A DNA stretch of 12,877 nucleotides. Origin: CAZAQS01 sp046485135. Its GTDB lineage: Bacteria; Chloroflexota; Anaerolineae; Anaerolineales; UBA4823. Shown here piece by piece: positions 6,590-12,877 of the stretch. The stretch spans positions 1 through 12,877 of the forward strand of contig JAWOHN010000255.1 in the NCBI GenBank assembly GCA_046485135.1. Reading direction: 5' to 3'. Below the pieces are notes generated by a model. That model was given only the letters and a program-made list of their open reading frames with translations, did not search any database and was not told the DNA's origin. The number at the start of each line of letters is the position of its first letter. The stretch's first letter is position 1. Position numbers and translations under genes: made by a program.

Positions 6590-7831
6590 TTAGGGCAGGA
6601 AATTCCAGGGATTAACTTTGCCGTAGGATTCGTGCAGCATTTCGAAATGGAGATGAGGTCCAGAAGAGTTGCCAGTGCTGCCAAAAGAGCCAATCACGCC
6701 GCCCTGGTAGACACTTTGACCACAGCTGACCCCAACGTAGCTTAAGTGAGCGTACAACGTTTGCCAGCCATAGCCGTGGTCGACGACAACGACATTGCCA
6801 TAGCCCCAGTTATTCCAACCAGCATACACGACCACGCCATTATCGGCGGTATAGATCGGGTCGCCCAAGCGTCCAGCGACATCGATGCCGAAGTGGTTGG
6901 TGGCGGGGGAGTAATCGTAGCCAGAAAGACGATGTTCGTTGGCTGGCCAGATAAAGGCGCCTGTACCAACGGCTCCGTCAGCAATTGTGCCACAGGAGCC
7001 TGGGCCTAAGACCCTTGCTACGGCGGGGTTGTCACGATTGATGCGCGGGGCGCTCCAAGTGATGAAGTCACGCTCGCCGCCAGGAACAACCAGCCAGGCG
7101 CCAGGCTCGATCTTCGGATCGGATAGGTCGGCGACCATTTCCTGGGTCAGGCGGTTGCCAGGCCAGTTAATGATCACATCTGGCGTCACCCGGTACCCAG
7201 CAGCAACACCGTTAAGGCCTTCGCCGGCGCTCCATTTGTGATAGGTGCCATCCACTGGCAGGATATTCAACTCCTGTCCTGGGCTGAGTAGGTGAGGGTT
7301 GTCCCCCAAAATATAGAAGTTGCCCCACAGGATCGTTTGCGGTTTAATGTTAAACATCTCGGCAATGCCGAAAATGGTGTCGCCGGGCTGCACTACGTAG
7401 GTGGTAACTTCGCCTCTCGGGCGAGTGGGCAGGTTGGTATGCATCACGGTCATGCGCGTAATGCCAAAATCCAATGGGCGGTCAAAGGTATTGAAAATAG
7501 GGAGGGCGGGGGGGGCTTCAGTAGGGGTAGGTGTCGGAAGTTCGGCAGCCAGGACGGCTTTATCAGGGGTATTTGCTTCCTGAGCGCGCAAATAAAATGC
7601 TCGCATAGCCCATACTACCACCAACACGAGAGCGATAGAAAGTAGATGCGTGCCAACGCGAAATACTGTCTCGCCCAACCCGGTGCGGGACAGTCCTTCC
7701 CAAATTATCAACAGTTTGCTATCTTTTTTGCCTGCCCCCTGGTCTCCTAAAGGACTATCTGGCTCAACATCAGTCTCTTGATGTTCCCCCTGGGCGCCAG
7801 CATAACCCTCAAGGTAATGGTCTTCGGGCAT
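6590..7831 (-). CDS. Membrane-anchored LysM/M23 (LytM-type) cell-wall endopeptidase
   Basis: Residues 1-60 are a charged, probably cytoplasmic tail. One membrane helix follows at about 62-79, then a Thr/Pro-rich linker near 99-108. A LysM peptidoglycan-binding domain lies at about 143-191 (TYVVQPGDTIFGIAEMFNI), and a degenerate second LysM-like stretch at about 199-250. The C-terminal M23 domain (about 306-400) keeps the zinc and catalytic residues: H313 and D317 in NHFGID, H362 in LYAHL, and H393-L-H395 in GPHLHFEM. It is therefore expected to be an active endopeptidase cutting peptidoglycan cross-bridges, or an activator of such enzymes, outside the membrane. The tail before the helix is too long for a signal peptide, so it is a signal anchor with N-in topology. 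The ATG follows GGAGAT at 7837-7842. It has its own promoter and terminator. Confidence 0.93.
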   Translation of the reverse strand: MPEDHYLEGYAGAQGEHQETDVEPDSPLGDQGAGKKDSKLLIIWEGLSRTGLGETVFRVGTHLLSIALVLVVVWAMRAFYLRAQEANTPDKAVLAAELPTPTPTEAPPALPIFNTFDRPLDFGITRMTVMHTNLPTRPRGEVTTYVVQPGDTIFGIAEMFNIKPQTILWGNFYILGDNPHLLSPGQELNILPVDGTYHKWSAGEGLNGVAAGYRVTPDVIINWPGNRLTQEMVADLSDPKIEPGAWLVVPGGERDFITWSAPRINRDNPAVARVLGPGSCGTIADGAVGTGAFIWPANEHRLSGYDYSPATNHFGIDVAGRLGDPIYTADNGVVVYAGWNNWGYGNVVVVDHGYGWQTLYAHLSYVGVSCGQSVYQGGVIGSFGSTGNSSGPHLHFEMLHESYGKVNPWNFLP

Positions 7832-7868
7832 GAATTATCTCCATCAGAAATGGAACCTCAGTAATAGC

Positions 7869-7897
7869 ATCATAACATTCCCACCGATTCAAGTCAA
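7869..7897 (-). promoter_or_regulatory. Sigma70-type promoter of the LysM/M23 gene
   Basis: Read on the minus strand, TTGACT (7892-7897), a 17-bp spacer, then TATGAT (7869-7874), each with five of six consensus bases. The start near 7862 gives a leader of about 30 nt. The remaining bases up to 8030 hold no recognisable gene, and I found no convincing terminator for the operon that ends at 8031. Confidence 0.75.
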
Positions 7898-8030
7898 GCG
7901 TTGATTTTTTTGGCGAGAATAGATGGTTACGATCAAATATTGCACCCGACATGCTAATTTCGGATCAATGGTGGGCAAGCTCAATCAACTATCGCATCCT
8001 GGGGGGGCTCTAGGGTGGCCTTCCTTGAAT

Positions 8031-9398
8031 CTATGGGTTCACCAGGCGCTCAACCGTCGACTGTGCCAGGGATACTGGCTCTGCTTGCTGTTTGAGTATT
8101 TGGAGTGTTGCCTGTTGTAGATGGGGGGCCAGGCCAGATAACACATCTGAGGAGGGGATTAAGTGAGCAGAACTGGCGACCTGGCGCACCAGGGCCTTCA
8201 CCGAGTCGTTGGACCAACTGGCAATAATCTCTGCGCGGGGTGGCAGCAGATTGGCAGCCTCGGTCCACGAAGCCAGAAAATTGCTTTCAGTGAGGAACTC
8301 GGCCAGCTCTAAAGCCAAGGCTTGTTTGGACGGTCCTGCTCCAGCCAGGGAGAGGGTCCAGCCATTCGCCAGGGTAAAAGCAGCGCCGCTTGGGGTTGGG
8401 AGCGGTGCGGCAGCCAAAGGATCTTCTTCGATTAAGTCATCTTCACCAAGCAAAGGCGCCTCTTGCGCTTGGGCTGTTTCTTCGAACAGGTAACGTGATA
8501 GCCAGGTAATGCTCAATGCAGCAGGATTTTCCAAATAGCCTGCCCAGGCCTGGTCAAAGGTCTCATATTGGGTGAGCCAGAACGGCATAACCTGGTTGAT
8601 TTCAGCTGATTGGTAGAAGGTGAGCAACTGCGTCAGGATGGCTGCATCGAGCATGGGCCGGCCCTGGTCATCCTGGACAGGACCACCAGCAGCCATATAC
8701 ATGGTCAGGGTTGTCAGAGCTTGGGGATCAGCAGCTGAAAAGATCAAAGGGTTTTCTAAAGCCAGGACATCCTCCCAGGTTCTGGGTGGATCTACCAACA
8801 CAGCCGGGCGGTAAGTTATCAGCAAGGCGTCGCCAGCCAGCGGAATCCCAAAGTTGGTATCCTGCAGGCGCGAGAGCTCTACGGCATAATCGTACCAATC
8901 GGTGTTATCCAGAGAAGAGGAAAATGCATCCAATGGATGTAGCAGGCCTTTCAGAGCGGCTGCTTCCATCAGGTGACGAGGCAGTATGATCAGGTCTGGT
9001 AAAGCCAAGGGGGCAGCTGCGCTAGCTGCCGTCAGGCTGTCCAGCAAGCCGCCCGTCCCATCGAGAGCTTTTACGCGCACATCTAGACGGACGCCTGGCC
9101 GGCGTAAGCTGAATTCTTCCAAGCGCGCGGCCAGCAGATTGCTGGATTCCGCTCCGGAAGCCGGGTCAAATTGGGGTGGAAGCCAAATCGTCAATGTGAC
9201 CGGTCCGGCTGGAGAAGGTTGTACGTCTGGGGAAGGGAGCGGCGTTGGAGGCGGTGCAGGACTGGGAACAAAGGTATTGGTGGGGGTTGCCTCGACTGTG
9301 GAGGGGGGCAGCGAAAACCCCAGGTTATCGCATCCCGCTGAGAGAAGCAAAACCAGGACCAGAACAAAACAGCGTAAAAACATCGTTAGCCAGACCAT
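8031..9398 (-). CDS. Extracellular solute-binding lipoprotein (family 1 type)
   Basis: The N-terminus is a lipoprotein signal peptide: a hydrophobic run followed by the lipobox LSAGC with the lipidated C23. A Pro/Thr/Ser-rich linker (about 31-65) leads to a sugar- or peptide-type ABC binding-protein fold. Recognisable pieces are LTIWLPPQFD at the start of the fold (69-78), TWED (207-210), and the late PLPTPSG...LANGW segment (332-347) common in family 1 binding proteins. An acidic stretch, GEDDLIEED, lies at 318-326. The ligand cannot be read from sequence. No ABC permease or ATPase lies in the window. It starts 28 bp after the stop of an M42 peptidase gene, so it is probably the last gene of that operon. 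No good ribosome-binding site precedes this ATG or the in-frame ATG at 9383, so the start is uncertain. Confidence 0.85.
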   Translation of the reverse strand: MVWLTMFLRCFVLVLVLLLSAGCDNLGFSLPPSTVEATPTNTFVPSPAPPPTPLPSPDVQPSPAGPVTLTIWLPPQFDPASGAESSNLLAARLEEFSLRRPGVRLDVRVKALDGTGGLLDSLTAASAAAPLALPDLIILPRHLMEAAALKGLLHPLDAFSSSLDNTDWYDYAVELSRLQDTNFGIPLAGDALLITYRPAVLVDPPRTWEDVLALENPLIFSAADPQALTTLTMYMAAGGPVQDDQGRPMLDAAILTQLLTFYQSAEINQVMPFWLTQYETFDQAWAGYLENPAALSITWLSRYLFEETAQAQEAPLLGEDDLIEEDPLAAAPLPTPSGAAFTLANGWTLSLAGAGPSKQALALELAEFLTESNFLASWTEAANLLPPRAEIIASWSNDSVKALVRQVASSAHLIPSSDVLSGLAPHLQQATLQILKQQAEPVSLAQSTVERLVNP

Positions 9399-9426
9399 GA
9401 GGGGTAGAGGTGGGCCACAAAATCAA

Positions 9427-10425
9427 TCACAGTCTGATACTATCCTTGAGCAGCTCAACAAGTAAATCAACAGCGTTTTGAACATCGCTGTAATCTACCG
9501 TTTCTGAAGGGGAATGGATATAACGACAGGGGATCGAAAGACAGCCCGCTGGTACACCGGCGCGACTGATCTGCATGGCACGGGCATCTGTCGTCCCAGC
9601 TTCCAGCACTTCTAGCTGGTAAGGTAGGTTCTTCTCTTCGGCTTTTTGAACCATCCAATTGACCACGCGGGGATCTGCCAACATGCCTGAATCGCGCACC
9701 TTGATGGCAGGACCTTTACCAAGAGCGACCTCCATTTTTATTGAGCGGGGCGTGTCACCGGTACGGGTCACATCAACCGCCAAGCCAAGGTCCGGGTCCA
9801 CTCCAAAGGCAGCTGTGGTAGCGCCGCGTAGGCCAACTTCTTCCTGCACGCTGAAAACAAAGTATAGCTCGTGGGGGCTGGCAGGACCATCCTGGGAGAG
9901 TTTGCGCATGGTTTCTACCAAAACGGCCACTGCGATGCGGTCATCCATGGCTTTAGAGACCAAACGGTCACCCAGATCGAGAAAGGGTGTCTCGAAAACC
10001 CCCGCATCGCCAACGCGTAGCAATACCTGCTCCTTGCTCGTTGCTCCAACGTCGATGAATAGCTTTTCTAAAGGGGGTACTCTTCCTGGTTCGTCCAGGC
10101 GTTCCATGTGGATGACACCGGCCTGACCATTGAGAAAACGCACCCGTGTTCCTATGCAAGTCAGTGGGTTTACCCCACCCAGGCTGATAAAGCGGATAAA
10201 ACCATTTTCATCTACGTGGGTGACCATCACTCCAATTTCATCCATATGCGCCGAAAGCATGATCTTCTGGCCGCCCTGGCCTTTTCTGGCGATCAAGTTG
10301 CCCATGGGATCCACCCGGATCTCATCTGCATATGGTTCAATTTCTGCACGGATCAACTCCCGCACCGGGGCTTCATACCCAGAGGGAGCAGCGGTTTCAA
10401 CGAGTTTTTTGATGAGCGATTTCAT
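9427..10425 (-). CDS. M42 family metalloaminopeptidase, copy 1
   Basis: M42 (TET/CelM-type) enzymes use two metal ions to remove N-terminal residues from peptides and form large hollow oligomers in the cytoplasm. The 332 residues are close to the family norm. Metal and catalytic residues are all visible: H60 and D62 in SAHMDEIG, D161 in AMDDR, E195-E196 in QEEVGLRG, D218 in AVDVT, and H304 in RYIHSP. Residues of about 65-150 form the inserted dimerisation domain. CAGGAGC at 10431-10437 precedes the ATG. It lies 34 bp after the stop of copy 2. Of the three copies this is the shortest and closest to the standard family pattern. Confidence 0.95.
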   Translation of the reverse strand: MKSLIKKLVETAAPSGYEAPVRELIRAEIEPYADEIRVDPMGNLIARKGQGGQKIMLSAHMDEIGVMVTHVDENGFIRFISLGGVNPLTCIGTRVRFLNGQAGVIHMERLDEPGRVPPLEKLFIDVGATSKEQVLLRVGDAGVFETPFLDLGDRLVSKAMDDRIAVAVLVETMRKLSQDGPASPHELYFVFSVQEEVGLRGATTAAFGVDPDLGLAVDVTRTGDTPRSIKMEVALGKGPAIKVRDSGMLADPRVVNWMVQKAEEKNLPYQLEVLEAGTTDARAMQISRAGVPAGCLSIPCRYIHSPSETVDYSDVQNAVDLLVELLKDSIRL

Positions 10426-10459
10426 GCAAAGCTCCTGATTAATGTTAAGAATTGGCCAG

Positions 10460-11578
10460 TTAGCGATCTACAGAGATGATATCAGAGGGTAACTTGATCA
10501 GGGCTGCGTAAAGCAGCGCCAGGGTATGCTCCCAGTCTGAGATGCGCGCAAGCGAGGCGGCTGTGTGTGGATATCGCCCGGGTACCGAGACAGACAAGCT
10601 CGGGATGCCGGCGCGCTGTTTGTGGATGCTGCCTGCATCTGTCCCACCGCCTCCAGGCTGGCGGAACTGGTAAGGAATGCCCAGGGTCTCAGCAGTCTGC
10701 ACCATATGATGGATCAAGCGTGGATCAGAGATGGTGCTGGAGTCGGACAAGTAGATGGCTGGCCCTGCCCCTAAGCGGGTATTATACACGGCGTTCTCCC
10801 ATCCGGGCTCGCCGTCGTCCCAATGTGGCAGATCATAGGCGGGGGTAGAGTCGATTGCAATGGCCAGGTGCGGATCGAAGGTATAGGCTGCCACTCGGGC
10901 TCCGCGCAGGCCGACTTCTTCTTGGACGGTAAAAGCGGCTTGCAGCTCAATATTGTTGGGGGAGTGTTTGACCAACTCAATCAAGGTGGCTACTCCAAGG
11001 CGGTTGTCCAGGGCTTTTGCGCGCAGGCTGGGTCCCAAGCGGGTGAAGCGTGTGGCAAAGGTAGCCCGATCGCCTATTTTCACCCCCTTATTTTCCGCAC
11101 CCAGATCAATGCGCAGATTGTCCAGTGAGATGGATTGGCTGGTTTCGTTGGGTTTGGTCAGATGGATTGGATTAGCGCCAATTACCCCTGGTATATGCTC
11201 CCGGCCAACCAGGATGGATTTTCCAACCAGCGCACGCTGGTCTATCCCGCCAACGATATCAAAACGAAAGATACCTTTCTCTTCGTCAGAAATCAGCATA
11301 AAGCCTACTTCGTCCATATGGGCAGCCAGCATCACCTTCAAATAAGGTCCAACCTGGCTTTGGCTGGCTGGACAGACCACCAGCACGTTCCCCATGGCAT
11401 CGATTTTTATCGAGCCACCTTTGTGGCGGACGGGCTCTTGTAATTCATCCAGCACAATAGCGCGTACCTCTCCTTCATCGCCAGAGACGGCGCATGCGTT
11501 ACAAAGGCGTTCCAACAGGATAAGTTGTTCTTCACCTACCTGAGGCAGGTCGAGTCCGGTGCGAGTGTGATCTTTCAT
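10460..11578 (-). CDS. M42 family metalloaminopeptidase, copy 2
   Basis: Same fold and likely chemistry as the copy downstream, with 372 residues. The extra length lies mainly in an N-terminal extension of about 20 residues and in longer loops, including one near 250-265 (LPHWDDGEPGWENAV). Metal and catalytic residues are intact: H87 and D89 in AAHMDEVG, D191 in KALDNR, E220-E221 in QEEVGLRG, D243 in AIDST, and H338 in GRYPHT. A Gly-rich GGGGTDAGS motif at 309-317 corresponds to the family GTTDA motif. No strong ribosome-binding site precedes the ATG; translation may depend on coupling to copy 3, whose stop is 22 bp upstream. Confidence 0.94.
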   Translation of the reverse strand: MKDHTRTGLDLPQVGEEQLILLERLCNACAVSGDEGEVRAIVLDELQEPVRHKGGSIKIDAMGNVLVVCPASQSQVGPYLKVMLAAHMDEVGFMLISDEEKGIFRFDIVGGIDQRALVGKSILVGREHIPGVIGANPIHLTKPNETSQSISLDNLRIDLGAENKGVKIGDRATFATRFTRLGPSLRAKALDNRLGVATLIELVKHSPNNIELQAAFTVQEEVGLRGARVAAYTFDPHLAIAIDSTPAYDLPHWDDGEPGWENAVYNTRLGAGPAIYLSDSSTISDPRLIHHMVQTAETLGIPYQFRQPGGGGTDAGSIHKQRAGIPSLSVSVPGRYPHTAASLARISDWEHTLALLYAALIKLPSDIISVDR

Positions 11579-11600
11579 TGGATGGTTATCTCAAAAAGGT

Positions 11601-12695
11601 TTATGCTTCTATGGCGGGTTGAGCGCTAGATTCTTCCCAACTTATCGTGTCCATGAAATCGGGACCAAGCTGAGCAATAAACTCGGCCAGCAGCCGTCCA
11701 GCCCGGTGGACATCTTTGATGGCGACCATCTCCACCGGTGTATGCATATAACGGACTGGGATGCTCAAAACCATGGTGGGAATGCCCTGGGCGGTGATTT
11801 GAAGGGCGATGGCGTCCGTTCCTGACATGCGGGGCATGACCTCAATCTGGTAAGGTATTTCCAACTGTTCGGCCAATTTCTTGAAGGAATTAAATAAATA
11901 GGGGTGGATGTTTGGGCCCCAGCCAAGCGCAGGGCCTTTACCCAATGGGTGAGTGCGGTAAGAAGGACTGCCAGGACTGGCTCCAAAAGTGACGTCAAGT
12001 GCAACGGCCAGGGTTGGACGAAGTTGGAAGGCTGAGGTGGCTGCTCCTGCCAAGGTTTCCTCCTCCTGAACAGTGGCGACTGCCCATACATCCCACGCAA
12101 GGGGGCGGTGTTGTAACTCTTCCAGGCAGTGGGTCAAGGCAGCGATCGAAGCCCGGTTGTCAAGATAAGGGCCGGTGAGGGTCTCTCCACCTGTTTCCAG
12201 AGGAGGCTGGGCAAATGAAATCAGGTCGCCGCTGCGAACCAGACGAGAAAGCTCTGCCTCTGCCAGCCCGGTGTCGACCAACAAGTATTCCAGGGGCACA
12301 GGGCCGTTTTGTGCGTGTGAAGGAAGCAGGCGAGGCGGAGGTTGGACGATCAGCCCCGGAAGGTCCTGGCGTCCGTGAACAATAACAAGTTGACCAGGCA
12401 GAACCCGAGGGTCAAGCCCTCCCACTTCAGTCACTCGCAAGAAGCCCTGAGTAACTTTTGTAACCATCAGACCAATGATGTCCATGTGGGCAGATAACAA
12501 GATGCTGGGCTTTGGCTCGGGCAAGGAGCCGCGCTTGAGACCGTGCAAGCTGCCGATACGGCTGACGCTCAGATGATCTGTCAGGGGAGTCCAGCGCTCT
12601 TCTAACATCTGGCGAATTGGGGTCTCGTACCCCGATAGACCGGGTACTGTCATTAGTTCTTTTAGATAAGGTAGCAAATCTGTCATCAGGTTCAC
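11601..12695 (-). CDS. M42 family metallopeptidase, copy 3 (divergent)
   Basis: 364 residues with the M42 metal set: H70 and D72 in SAHMDIIG, D179 in YLDNR, E211-E212 in QEEE, D234 in ALDVT, and H318 in RYMHTP. It departs from the other two copies at conserved places. The Glu after AHMD is Ile, the QEEVGLRGA block reads QEEETLAGA, and GTTDA is SGTDA. A C-terminal tail of about 15 residues (WEESSAQPAIEA) is extra. All metal ligands remain, so activity is plausible but substrate choice may differ. This is the first M42 gene in transcription order. The frame begins with GTG at 12695; an in-frame ATG at 12686, preceded by AAGTGA, is an alternative start that removes three residues. It begins 23 bp after the stop of the Thr/Pro-tailed gene. 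Confidence 0.92.
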   Translation of the reverse strand: MNLMTDLLPYLKELMTVPGLSGYETPIRQMLEERWTPLTDHLSVSRIGSLHGLKRGSLPEPKPSILLSAHMDIIGLMVTKVTQGFLRVTEVGGLDPRVLPGQLVIVHGRQDLPGLIVQPPPRLLPSHAQNGPVPLEYLLVDTGLAEAELSRLVRSGDLISFAQPPLETGGETLTGPYLDNRASIAALTHCLEELQHRPLAWDVWAVATVQEEETLAGAATSAFQLRPTLAVALDVTFGASPGSPSYRTHPLGKGPALGWGPNIHPYLFNSFKKLAEQLEIPYQIEVMPRMSGTDAIALQITAQGIPTMVLSIPVRYMHTPVEMVAIKDVHRAGRLLAEFIAQLGPDFMDTISWEESSAQPAIEA

Positions 12696-12718
12696 TTCTG
12701 CATTGAGGGAGTTTTTTA

Positions 12719-12877
12719 TTATGGTTCTACCGGGGTCGTATCAGGTGAAGCGACAGCGGTAGGCGATGCATCCTCGGTGGGCTGCGGTGTATCTGTAGGA
12801 GGTAGGGTCTCAGTTGGTGTAGGCGTCACGGGGGTCTCCGTGGGGGTTGATGTCTCCGTGGGGGTGGGAGTGACGCT
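12719..12877 (-). CDS. C-terminal Thr/Pro-rich tail of a protein cut by the window edge
   Basis: On the minus strand a frame runs in from the right edge and ends in tandem stops TAA TAA (12721-12716). The 52 visible residues are almost only Thr, Pro, Glu, Ser, Val, Asp and Ala, with the repeated unit TPTET, and end in TTPVEP. Such low-complexity tails usually sit outside the membrane as flexible linkers or wall spacers. The functional part lies beyond the window, so no function can be given. The 23-bp gap to the next gene suggests it is in the same operon as the M42 peptidases. Confidence 0.75.
   Translation of the reverse strand, partial: SVTPTPTETSTPTETPVTPTPTETLPPTDTPQPTEDASPTAVASPDTTPVEP
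12834..12865 (-). repeat. 14-bp direct repeat in the Thr/Pro-rich tail
   Basis: GTCTCCGTGGGGGT occurs at 12834-12847 and again at 12852-12865. The period of 18 bp equals six codons and keeps the frame, giving the repeated peptide TPTET. It looks like slippage-type expansion inside the low-complexity coding region. Confidence 0.7.

Noticed and set aside
7832..8030. A terminator for the peptidase-lipoprotein operon
   Set aside because: No stem followed by a U run was found on the minus strand; the T run at 7904-7910 reads as A on that strand.
7923..8120. Plus-strand 65-codon frame in the gap before the LysM/M23 promoter
   Set aside because: It runs into the 3' end of the lipoprotein gene on the other strand, has no ribosome-binding site and no recognisable motif.
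8986..9465. Plus-strand 159-codon frame opposite the lipoprotein gene
   Set aside because: Its composition is the mirror of the Pro/Thr-rich linker and lipoprotein signal on the real strand; no motif is present.

Overview
The window reads as a chromosomal segment from a free-living bacterium of moderate GC content. I infer Chloroflexota, probably an Anaerolineae-like lineage. The inference rests on the Thr/Pro-rich linkers of its surface proteins, a YchF variant with a QSGKTT P-loop, several M42 peptidases in a row, and a membrane-anchored LysM/M23 protein. None of these proves the lineage. I see no mobile element, CRISPR array, rRNA or phage gene, and most of the window is housekeeping and nutrient metabolism.

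Left part (1-3400). The apparent end of an unidentified gene overlaps, by ATGA, a full-length MIO-type aromatic amino acid ammonia-lyase of the HutH family. Its substrate-selectivity pair is Leu-Cys rather than the Ser-His of histidine lyases. Convergent to it is glgC (ADP-glucose pyrophosphorylase, glycogen synthesis), which has a good sigma70-type promoter overlapped by a small dyad. Upstream of glgC on the same strand is a self-contained tRNA-Leu(CAA) unit with its own promoter, encoded CCA end and intrinsic terminator.

Middle (3400-6560). Two plus-strand genes follow: the YchF/OLA1-type P-loop ATPase and an M3B oligoendopeptidase F. The gap between them holds nested inverted repeats that look like a terminator inside a larger folded element. 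A bidirectional terminator separates pepF from the convergent gene beyond it.

Right part (6590-12877), all on the minus strand. One unit is a monocistronic LysM/M23 cell-wall peptidase with its own promoter. The other appears to be an operon running in from the right edge: a protein with a Thr/Pro-rich tail (cut by the window), three diverged M42 metalloaminopeptidases, then a solute-binding lipoprotein. Intergenic gaps are about 20-35 bp. With the nearby pepF this suggests capacity for peptide breakdown: the oligoendopeptidase makes short peptides and the M42 enzymes trim them to amino acids. What the lipoprotein binds is unknown. The M42 triplet operon and the atypical lyase are the two points most worth following up.
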